A model generated the notes under the pieces. That model was not told the origin of the DNA. It was given only the letters and a program-made list of their open reading frames with translations, and did no database searches. The translations under genes were made by a program, and so were the position numbers. A stretch of 7,390 nucleotides of DNA, taken from positions 1-7,390 of the forward strand of contig JABURN010000065.1 in assembly GCA_014762585.1 (NCBI GenBank), given 5' to 3'. Positions 1 to 5,543 of this stretch are shown one piece after another. The stretch is from Methylophaga sp. (GTDB taxonomy: Bacteria > Pseudomonadota > Gammaproteobacteria > Nitrosococcales > Methylophagaceae). The stretch's first letter is position 1. Each line of letters starts with the position of its first letter.

Positions 1-105
1 TTGCTGCGGCTGACTAGTGTCATGAAAAATGAGCCATAGGCTGAAGCCGGCAATCAGCAACAGACCGCGTCGTGCATAGAGCGGCAGATTAAAAATGACG
101 TTCAA
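1..105 (-). CDS. lptC: LptC, LPS export inner-membrane protein (N-terminal 35 codons only)
   Basis: This is the beginning of the gene that normally follows kdsC. LptC is a bitopic inner-membrane protein that receives LPS from the LptBFG ABC transporter and passes it to the periplasmic LptA bridge. The visible peptide starts MNVIFNLPLYARR and continues with a hydrophobic segment (about residues 14-27, GLLLIAGFSLWLIF). The two arginines just before the segment fit an N-in single-pass anchor. The start is a TTG at 105-103. No ATG is available in this frame, and an AGGA at 114-111 sits five bases upstream of the TTG. The start lies inside the end of kdsC, overlapping it by 17 bases in another frame, which suggests translational coupling. 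The rest lies beyond the left edge, so the periplasmic beta-jellyroll domain is not seen. The assignment rests on position, the N-terminal anchor and operon logic rather than on domain motifs. Confidence 0.8.
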   Translation of the reverse strand, partial: MNVIFNLPLYARRGLLLIAGFSLWLIFHDTSQPQQ

Positions 106-610
106 TTTGGTCCTGCAGGTTTCCCTGTCCTTCCATAATCAGTTCGCAGACTTCGCGGGCGGCACCATGACCGCCATTTGACGGTGTAATCCAGTGTGCG
201 TGTTTCTTGACGACACTATCGGCATCCTGCACCGCGATGGCGAGTCCGACCCGGCTCATGATCGAGAGATCGACCCAGTCATCACCCACAAAAGCGCATT
301 CTTCCGGTTGCAGGTTCAGCTCGGCAATCAATTGTTCGAATACCGGCAGTTTGACGCGCTTGCCCTGAAACACATGATTAATGCCCAGGCTGTTCATCCG
401 GTGTTCAACGGTTTTTGTACTGCGCCCGCTGATGATGGCTATTTCAACGCCGGTGAGCTGTAACAGTTTCATCCCGTGGCCGTCTCTGGTGTGAAAGGAT
501 TTATATTCCTGACCATCATCACCGATGATAATTCTGCCGTCGGTCAGCACGCCGTCGACGTCGAAGATAACCAGTTTGATTTTCTTTGCTTTTTCCAGAA
601 TGTCCTGCAT
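89..610 (-). CDS. kdsC: 3-deoxy-D-manno-octulosonate 8-phosphate phosphatase KdsC
   Basis: A cytoplasmic HAD-superfamily phosphatase that hydrolyses KDO-8-phosphate to KDO and phosphate, the third step of KDO synthesis for the LPS inner core. HAD motif I is FDVDGVLTDG (residues 16-25, nucleophile D17 and acid/base D19). The KdsC-typical RDGHGMKLL follows at 42-50, motif II is at ISGRS (60-64), the motif III lysine is probably K84 or K87 in QGKRVK, and motif IV is GDDWVD (109-114). The short C-terminal GGHGAARE (about 147-154) completes the family pattern. At 173 aa it is a cap-less (C0) HAD of the usual length for this tetrameric enzyme. The ATG at 610 has an AGGA about six bases upstream. 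The gene follows kdsD after 11 bases and overlaps lptC, so it is co-transcribed with both. Confidence 0.96.
   Translation of the reverse strand: MQDILEKAKKIKLVIFDVDGVLTDGRIIIGDDGQEYKSFHTRDGHGMKLLQLTGVEIAIISGRSTKTVEHRMNSLGINHVFQGKRVKLPVFEQLIAELNLQPEECAFVGDDWVDLSIMSRVGLAIAVQDADSVVKKHAHWITPSNGGHGAAREVCELIMEGQGNLQDQIERHF
111..114 (-). promoter_or_regulatory. Ribosome binding site for lptC
   Basis: AGGA on the minus strand, five bases upstream of the TTG at 105-103. It lies within the kdsC coding sequence and is the main reason for choosing this non-ATG start. Confidence 0.5.
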
Positions 611-621
611 TGTTTTTCCTG

Positions 622-1599
622 TTACACCACGCCAGCACGCAACAAATCATGCATATTGATGGCACCGGCCAGTTGTTGTTTTTCGTTAAGAATGAGTAGG
701 GCATTGATTTTGAAACGCTGCATCAATTCCAGCGCTTCAGCAGCCAGCATGTCGGGCTTGCCGGTCTTGCAACCGCGAGTCATAAAACCAGACAGCGGCT
801 CTGTATGAATGTTCACTTCCTGGGCCAGCACCCGGCGTAAGTCACCATCAGTGAAAATGCCGACGACTTGCTGTTTGGCATCGGTGACTGCCGTCATGCC
901 CAGACCTTTGGCCGACATTTCAATCAAGGCATCACTGATTAATGCCGATTCGCTGATGGTGGGGATGGCCGAACCGGTATGCATGATGTCACTGACGTGC
1001 AACAGCAGACGACGGCCCAGCAAACCGCCCGGATGCGACATCGCAAAGTCCTCGGCAGTAAAGCCACGTGCCTCGAGCAGCGCCACGGCAAGCGCGTCGC
1101 CCATAACCAGTGCCGCAGTGGTGCTGGAAGTGGGAGCGAGGCCCAGCGGGCAGGCTTCGCGCTCGACGCTGACATCCAGATGGGCACTGGCACACTGGGC
1201 CAGAGTCGATTCTTTTCTGCCGGTCATGGTGATCAATGGCACATGCAGCCGTTTGATCAGGGGAAGAATAGTCAGGATTTCCGCGGTTTCCCCGGAGTTG
1301 GATAAAGCCAACACCACGTCTTTATCGGTGATCATACCCAAATCACCATGGCTGGCTTCGCCGGGATGAACAAAAAATGCCGGCGTACCGGTACTGGCCA
1401 GTGTCGCCGCTATTTTGCTGCCGATGTGACCCGATTTGCCCATGCCGATAACCACGATGCGGCCAGTGCAGGCCAGCATAAAATCACAGGCCTTGATGAA
1501 GTCGTCATTGATGCGATCGCGTAAGGCCGATACCGCGGCCAGCTCGGTATCAATGACCGCGCCAGCGAGTTCTCTGAGCTTATCGTGATCGATCTGCAT
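622..1599 (-). CDS. kdsD: D-arabinose 5-phosphate isomerase KdsD
   Basis: This enzyme interconverts D-ribulose 5-phosphate and D-arabinose 5-phosphate, the first committed step toward KDO. Residues about 40-190 form a sugar-isomerase (SIS) domain with GMGKSGHIG (52-60), EASHGD (81-86) and SNSGET (100-105). Two CBS domains fill the C-terminal part, beginning near VSDIMHTG and ending at the conserved INMHDLLRAGVV. The residues reported as active-site residues of the E. coli enzyme (K59, H88, E111, H193) all have counterparts here at K55, H84, E107 and H189, a constant offset of four. The length of 325 aa is normal (E. coli 328). The ATG overlaps the yrbG stop codon by one base (TAATG), so the genes are coupled. 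Its product feeds KDO synthesis, which kdsC next door completes. GutQ is the paralogue with the same fold, but the context favours KdsD. Confidence 0.96.
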   Translation of the reverse strand: MQIDHDKLRELAGAVIDTELAAVSALRDRINDDFIKACDFMLACTGRIVVIGMGKSGHIGSKIAATLASTGTPAFFVHPGEASHGDLGMITDKDVVLALSNSGETAEILTILPLIKRLHVPLITMTGRKESTLAQCASAHLDVSVEREACPLGLAPTSSTTAALVMGDALAVALLEARGFTAEDFAMSHPGGLLGRRLLLHVSDIMHTGSAIPTISESALISDALIEMSAKGLGMTAVTDAKQQVVGIFTDGDLRRVLAQEVNIHTEPLSGFMTRGCKTGKPDMLAAEALELMQRFKINALLILNEKQQLAGAINMHDLLRAGVV

Positions 1600-2585
1600 T
1601 AATTGAGTCCAGGCATATTCTGGTAGGCAAGGAGACTGTTATAGCCAATATAGACCACTAACATCAATACCCCGGCAACCCGGCCGATACGTCCCTGGGA
1701 GCAATAGCGGGCAAACAGGAACAGGCCAACCGCCAAACCAATCATGAACGGGAAGTCACGATACAGTAGCAGTGGATCAACTTCTGTCGGTGCAATCAGG
1801 CCAGGCATGGCCAGTACGGCGAGCAGATTGAAAATATTGGAACCGAGAATATTACCTACCGCAATATCATGTTCATTCTTAAGAGCTGAGATAACAGAGG
1901 CTGCCAGCTCCGGCAGACTGGTGCCGATAGCGACAATGGTCAGCCCGATAACGAGATCACTGACACCAAGCATCGTGGCGATGCCACTTGCGCCCCAGAC
2001 CAGTGATTTGGAGCCGACCAGCAGAGAAGCAAGGCCAATCACAAAATACCAGCTGGCTTTGCCGGTCGACATTTTAGGCTCGGCATATTCCTCGGCGAAT
2101 TCAGCTTCCAGCGGGTCATTTTTCCCCAGTCCCTTATAGGCCATCCAGCCCATGGCAGCGATGGTAAGCAGGAAACCGGCAAACAGGATACTGCCATCAG
2201 CGCGGCTCAGTACACCATCCATCAGCATGATAAAAGACACCAGCATCACAAAAGCCAGCACCGGAAACTCGCGGCGCAGGGTGGCAGAGTTAACAACCAG
2301 CGGTGAAATCAAGGTAGTGACAGCCAGCACCAGACCGACATTGGTGATATTGGAACCCAATGCATTACCGATACCCATGGCGGGCACGCCATCATAGGCG
2401 GCAAGGGCTGAGACCAGCATTTCCGGTGCCGAGGTGCCGAAACCGACAATGGTGACACCGACAATCAGTGGCGATACACCGAGGTTACTGGCGATATTGG
2501 CTGCACCATCGATAAAACGATCTGCGCCCCAAATAAGCACAGCAAAGCCGGCAACGATGGCAAGTACAAAGAGAATGCTGGTCAT
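1599..2585 (-). CDS. yrbG: CaCA-family Na+/Ca2+ antiporter (YrbG-like)
   Basis: An inner-membrane cation/calcium exchanger of the CaCA superfamily, homologous to E. coli YrbG. It shows the internal inverted duplication that defines the family. The first alpha repeat has GFGTSAPEMLVS followed by GNALGSNITN (about residues 48-83). The second has AIGTSLPELAAS followed by GNILGSNIFN (about 222-258). The acidic residue in each TSxPE motif is the expected ion ligand. Most of the remainder is hydrophobic, consistent with about ten membrane helices, with an acidic cytosolic loop in the middle (DPLEAEFAEEYAEP). The ATG at 2585 has a GGAG five bases upstream. It is the first gene of the yrbG-kdsD-kdsC-lptC operon, lying just below the mlaA terminator, so a promoter is expected within 2586-2626; I see only AT-rich sequence there and no convincing hexamer pair. 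The substrate is assigned by family and is not proven. Confidence 0.93.
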   Translation of the reverse strand: MTSILFVLAIVAGFAVLIWGADRFIDGAANIASNLGVSPLIVGVTIVGFGTSAPEMLVSALAAYDGVPAMGIGNALGSNITNVGLVLAVTTLISPLVVNSATLRREFPVLAFVMLVSFIMLMDGVLSRADGSILFAGFLLTIAAMGWMAYKGLGKNDPLEAEFAEEYAEPKMSTGKASWYFVIGLASLLVGSKSLVWGASGIATMLGVSDLVIGLTIVAIGTSLPELAASVISALKNEHDIAVGNILGSNIFNLLAVLAMPGLIAPTEVDPLLLYRDFPFMIGLAVGLFLFARYCSQGRIGRVAGVLMLVVYIGYNSLLAYQNMPGLN

Positions 2586-2626
2586 AATGCTCCGTGACTG
2601 GTGTGAATCCGGTTTATATGAAACAT

Positions 2627-2651
2627 AAAAAAGCCGGGTCTTAACCCGGCT
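2627..2651 (-). terminator. Rho-independent terminator of mlaA
   Basis: On the minus strand a perfect 8-bp stem, AGCCGGGT paired with ACCCGGCT (2651-2644 and 2639-2632), encloses a 4-base loop and runs directly into six T residues (2632-2627). It begins 34 bases after the mlaA stop. It separates mlaA from the yrbG operon, which begins about 40 bases further on. The plus-strand copy has only an interrupted T-run, so the minus strand is the effective direction. Confidence 0.9.
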
Positions 2652-2685
2652 CTTTATTATAAAGTCTCAGTGTGTGATTGTCGTG

Positions 2686-3420
2686 TCACTCGTCTTCTTC
2701 GAAGACATCGAACTCATCATTCACAGGCGGGTTGCCGTCGAAGACCAGATACTGACGACGTGACATATAAGCATCACGCACGTAGCTGTATTCGTCGGTC
2801 GCTGCCTGATCCAGTACTTTTTCCGCTTTCAGCAGATTGGCGCGGGTGTCAACGACGCGGGTGCCGACAAGCGCGAGGCGGGCATCGTCACCTTCGACAT
2901 ACATCACAGGATCGGTAAACATATCGCCGACCAGACCGAAGGTATCACGCACGTTACGTGGACCGAAGAAAGGCAGGACAACGTAAGCACCAGGCTCTGC
3001 ACCCCAGACGCCCAGGGTCTGACCGAAGTCTTCGTTATTCTTGGTAAAGCCGCTCAGGCTGGCGACATCAAAAATACCGGCGACACCGACAGTAGTATTT
3101 AACACGAAGCGGTGCGTGTCACGGTAAGCCTGATAGAACTTACCCTGGAACAGGTCATTGATGATGACGGTGATGTCATTCAGGTTGCTGAAAAAGTTAC
3201 TGACACCCTGACTGATGGGATCGGGCACCACGGCATCATAGCCCTTGGCTACCGGTTTGAGTACGGCAGTATCGACAGCGTCATTAAATTTGTACATGGC
3301 GCGGTTATATCCTTCCAGTGGATCGCTGACGCCTGCGCTTTGGTTTGTGGTGGCACAACCGGTCATGAATAAAACCAGTGCCACGACACCGAGTCTGAAA
3401 ACGGTACGTAGATGTGTCAT
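2686..3420 (-). CDS. mlaA: MlaA (VacJ) outer-membrane lipoprotein, phospholipid retrograde transport
   Basis: MlaA sits in the outer membrane with porin partners and removes mislocalised phospholipid from the outer leaflet. It hands the lipid to MlaC, which carries it to the MlaFEDB transporter. The N-terminus is a lipoprotein signal (residues 1-21: arginines, a hydrophobic core, then MTG) with lipobox cysteine C22. The +2 residue is alanine, not aspartate, which predicts sorting to the outer membrane. The mature part begins with the family signature DPLEGYNRAMYKFND (33-47). It also contains the MlaA core motif GAYVVLPFFGPRNVRDTFG and ends in a strongly acidic tail (FDVFEEDE). The length of 244 aa is close to E. 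coli MlaA (251). An AGGGA about 11 bases before the ATG is a weakly spaced ribosome binding site. The gene has its own terminator and a candidate promoter, so it is probably monocistronic. No mlaFEDCB genes are in the window. Confidence 0.95.
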   Translation of the reverse strand: MTHLRTVFRLGVVALVLFMTGCATTNQSAGVSDPLEGYNRAMYKFNDAVDTAVLKPVAKGYDAVVPDPISQGVSNFFSNLNDITVIINDLFQGKFYQAYRDTHRFVLNTTVGVAGIFDVASLSGFTKNNEDFGQTLGVWGAEPGAYVVLPFFGPRNVRDTFGLVGDMFTDPVMYVEGDDARLALVGTRVVDTRANLLKAEKVLDQAATDEYSYVRDAYMSRRQYLVFDGNPPVNDEFDVFEEDE

Positions 3421-3458
3421 TGAAATCTTTATCCCTGTTTATTCTTGTTGACCCGCAA

Positions 3459-3487
3459 ATAATCTCACGCTGAATAGGGCCGATCAA
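3459..3487 (-). promoter_or_regulatory. Candidate sigma70 promoter for mlaA
   Basis: On the minus strand TTGATC (3487-3482, 4 of 6 to TTGACA) is followed after exactly 17 bases by GATTAT (3464-3459, 4 of 6 to TATAAT). It would start transcription roughly 30 bases before the mlaA ATG. The spacing is ideal but both hexamers are only moderate matches. Confidence 0.35.
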
Positions 3488-3520
3488 GAGATAGTGTTGT
3501 AATTTCGGCAAACAGGAGAA

Positions 3521-3545
3521 TAAAACTGTTGTAGATACGCAACAG
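3521..3545 (-). terminator. Weak terminator-like hairpin downstream of the glycosyltransferase gene
   Basis: On the minus strand CTGTTG (3545-3540) pairs with CAACAG (3531-3526) around an 8-base loop and is followed by TTTTATT. It begins 11 bases after the glycosyltransferase stop codon at 3557. A stem of only six pairs with few GC pairs is weak, so read-through into mlaA is possible. It is the only terminator candidate between the two genes. Confidence 0.35.
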
Positions 3546-3556
3546 CGTTGTCAGCC

Positions 3557-4594
3557 CTAGCGGACTGTCTGCTCCCGACCCGGCCAGTCGGAATTCTTAG
3601 TATTATCATACATATAGCTTGCGAAAACCTCACTTGAGGCAAGCCAGCTGTTTTGTCTTGCATATTCAAGGCAGGCTCTGGAATCGATTTTGAGGGCATT
3701 TTTTACGGCTTCTGCGAGATTCTCACTGAGACTTCCCGTGATGCCATCCAGTACCACATCGGCAGGACCCGTGACCGGATAAGCTGCGACCGGCACCCCG
3801 CAGGCCATGGCTTCCAGCAGCACCAGGCCGAAAGTATCTGTGCGACTGGGGAAAACAAAAACATCCGCCGCTGCGACATAGCTGGCCAGTTCCCGGCCAA
3901 AGCGGGCACCGGTGAACAAGACGTCGGGATAAGCTCGCTGCAATTGCTCTAAATCGGGCCCATCACCGACCACGACTTTACTGCCCGGTACATCGAGGTC
4001 CAGAAACGCTTCAATGTTCTTTTCCACTGCCACCCGACCCATATTGAGCAGAATCGGCCCAGGCAGGTTTAGTTGCTGCGGTTTGTCTGGTGTAAATATC
4101 TCGGTATCGACACCGCGGCCCCAGACTTCAACATTGTCGAAGCCGCGATCCAGCAAGCGTTGGCGCTGGGACTCGGTAGGCACCAGGGTCCGCACCGCTT
4201 TGCCATGGAAGCGACGCAGCCAGGCATAGGTCCAGCTCAGCGGAATCGGTGCCCGCAGCCTGACGTACTCGGGGAACTGAGTGTGATAAGAGGTCGTGAA
4301 CTGAAATTTGTTACGCAGACACCAGCGTCTGGCTGCCATGCCCAACGGGCCTTCTGTCGCGATATGCACCGCATTGGCATTGTGTTCATTCAGCAGTTGG
4401 GCCACTTTACGACCGGGAAACAGAGCCAGCGGAATACTGGGGTAGCTGGGGCAGGGGATGGTTGTAAACAACTCCGGGGTGATGAAGTGCACTTCATGGC
4501 CCAGTTGCTCCAGACATTTGCGGGTCTGTTTTAAAGTCCGCACCACCCCGTTGACCTGGGGTGTCCAGGCGTCGGTTACTATCACTATTTTCAT
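3557..4594 (-). CDS. GT4-family glycosyltransferase, likely lipid glycosyltransferase (Agt-like)
   Basis: A GT-B fold, retaining glycosyltransferase of family GT4. The N-terminal domain opens with the acceptor-side loop DAWTPQVNGVVRT (residues 8-20) and contains TSYHTQFPEY (101-110). The donor-binding C-terminal domain has NMGRVAVEKN (184-193, R187 and K192 in the usual phosphate-binding positions), VGDGPD (209-214) and SRTDTFGLVLLEAMACG (250-266). The catalytic EX7E motif is present as D253-X7-E261. The aspartate variant is, from memory, usual in the mannosyl/diacylglycerol glycosyltransferase branch. No signal or membrane span is seen; such enzymes usually act at the inner face of the inner membrane. 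It starts 14 bases after the phosphoesterase gene, with only a distant AGGT as ribosome binding site. Pairing with that gene suggests it glycosylates diacylglycerol (Agt type). An alpha-mannosyltransferase of the MgtA type is the main alternative. The fold is certain; donor and acceptor are inferred. Confidence 0.88.
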   Translation of the reverse strand: MKIVIVTDAWTPQVNGVVRTLKQTRKCLEQLGHEVHFITPELFTTIPCPSYPSIPLALFPGRKVAQLLNEHNANAVHIATEGPLGMAARRWCLRNKFQFTTSYHTQFPEYVRLRAPIPLSWTYAWLRRFHGKAVRTLVPTESQRQRLLDRGFDNVEVWGRGVDTEIFTPDKPQQLNLPGPILLNMGRVAVEKNIEAFLDLDVPGSKVVVGDGPDLEQLQRAYPDVLFTGARFGRELASYVAAADVFVFPSRTDTFGLVLLEAMACGVPVAAYPVTGPADVVLDGITGSLSENLAEAVKNALKIDSRACLEYARQNSWLASSEVFASYMYDNTKNSDWPGREQTVR

Positions 4595-4608
4595 TGAGAT
4601 TGTCTGAC

Positions 4609-5403
4609 CTATGCCGCCTGCACCAGTGCCTTGGGCTGTTCGACCATATCGGTCCAGTGCAGAATTTCCATTTCACCGTTGGGGTGTTCTACCAGTGCGG
4701 TGCAGCTTTCCACCCAGTCACCGCAGTTGTAGTAATCCACATTATGATGGCGGGCGATCTCGGCGCGGTGAATGTGACCACACACTACGCCGTCAACGCC
4801 CTGACGAGCGGCTTCGTGTGCCACCGCTTCTTCGAAGTTGCTGATGTACTGCACGGCATTTTTAACTTTGTGCTTGAGAAACGCCGCCAGTGACCAGTAA
4901 GAAAAGCCCAGTTTGCGGCGCACCAGATTCACATAACGGTTAGCACGCAGCAGCCATTCATAGAGACGGCTACCGACTTTGGCGAGCAGGGGGGAGATTT
5001 TCACCACACTGTCGAACTGGTCACCATGCAGGATCAGCAGTTTGCGGTTATCGGCGGTGGTGTGAATCACTTCGTTCTGAATTTCGACATTACCGAACAC
5101 CGCACCATCGTAATCGCGCAGCATTTCGTCATGGTTGCCCGGCACATAAATCACCTTGGTGTTGTGCTTGGCTTTACCCAGCAGGGTCCGAATGACGTTG
5201 TTATGGGCCTGGGGCCAGAACATTTTCTTTTTCATCTCCCAGACGTCGATAATGTCGCCGACCAGGTAGAGATAATCACATTCAACTTTATGCAGAAAAT
5301 CGAGCAGGAAATCAGCGCTGCAGCCACGGAAGCCAAGGTGAATATCGGAGATCCAGACGCTGCGAACTTTTAACTTCTCTTTCTGACTGACTTGTTTTTG
5401 CAT
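4609..5403 (-). CDS. Calcineurin-like metallophosphoesterase, possible PlcP-type phospholipase C
   Basis: A two-metal phosphoesterase of the UDP-2,3-diacylglucosamine hydrolase-like group (COG2908). All metal-binding motifs are intact: SDIH (D20, H22), GDIID (D50, D53), GNHDE (N90, H91), LHGD (H126) and GHIH (H209, H211). The conserved YYNCGDWVESCTALVEH follows near residues 221-237. It is probably not LpxH, which has GNRDF where this protein has GNHDE. Proteins of this subgroup include PlcP, which hydrolyses phosphatidylglycerol or related phospholipids to diacylglycerol under phosphate starvation and is often encoded beside the glycosyltransferase Agt. The adjacent GT4 gene gives the same pairing here. 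The protein is 264 aa with no signal peptide, so it should be cytosolic or peripheral to the membrane. The ATG at 5403 has a good AGGGG six bases upstream. It heads the two-gene operon. The enzyme class is firm; the phospholipid substrate is inference. Confidence 0.88.
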   Translation of the reverse strand: MQKQVSQKEKLKVRSVWISDIHLGFRGCSADFLLDFLHKVECDYLYLVGDIIDVWEMKKKMFWPQAHNNVIRTLLGKAKHNTKVIYVPGNHDEMLRDYDGAVFGNVEIQNEVIHTTADNRKLLILHGDQFDSVVKISPLLAKVGSRLYEWLLRANRYVNLVRRKLGFSYWSLAAFLKHKVKNAVQYISNFEEAVAHEAARQGVDGVVCGHIHRAEIARHHNVDYYNCGDWVESCTALVEHPNGEMEILHWTDMVEQPKALVQAA

Positions 5404-5443
5404 AATGTGCCCCTACCTTTTATCTTGAGCGCACACTAACTAA

Positions 5444-5488
5444 TTAATATTGCAGCCTTATTAACCTTTTATTGCAGTATCGTGACGT
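5444..5488 (-). promoter_or_regulatory. Pho-box-like tandem heptamers with -10 element, upstream of the phosphoesterase operon
   Basis: Read on the minus strand there are four consecutive 7-base units separated by 4-base spacers: ACGTCAC (5488-5482), CTGCAAT (5477-5471), GGTTAAT (5466-5460) and CTGCAAT (5455-5449), with spacers GATA, AAAA and AAGG. The PhoB-binding Pho box is built of CTGTCAT-like heptamers with the same 11-base period. Matches are about 5, 5, 3 and 5 of 7, allowing C or T at the last position. A -10-like TATTAA (5449-5444) begins exactly 10 bases after the third unit, the distance usual in PhoB-activated promoters, which lack a good -35. If so, the fourth unit overlaps the -10 and is probably not a PhoB site. 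The predicted leader is about 30 bases. Confidence 0.4.
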
Positions 5489-5516
5489 AAGACCGCCAGG
5501 CCGGCTGTCGTATACT
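5487..5516 (+). promoter_or_regulatory. Candidate promoter for prlC
   Basis: A clear -10 element TATACT (5511-5516, 5 of 6) lies about 28 bases before the prlC ATG. No good -35 is present at the 16-18 base distance (sequence around 5487-5493 is GTAAGAC), so the promoter may be weak or need an activator. No sigma32-type CTTGAA/CCCCAT pair is visible, although prlC is a heat-shock gene in E. coli. The -35 zone abuts the Pho-box-like repeats that serve the divergent operon. Confidence 0.4.
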
Positions 5517-5543
5517 CAAGGCTTACACCGATAAGAGAGAATT

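Noticed and set aside
809..1369. Plus-strand open frame of 186 codons opposite kdsD
   Set aside because: It is antisense to a well-conserved gene, its translation is serine/arginine-rich without domain motifs, and no ribosome binding site supports it.
3575..3591. Inverted repeat CCGAC/GTCGG near the end of the glycosyltransferase gene
   Set aside because: The 5-bp stem lies inside coding sequence and is not followed by a T-run on either strand, so it is probably coincidental.
4609..5403. Identification of the phosphoesterase as LpxH (lipid A synthesis)
   Set aside because: It shares the COG2908 metal motifs, but LpxH has GNRDF where this has GNHDE, and its partner is a glycosyltransferase. 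LpxH remains a possible automatic label, not my preferred call.
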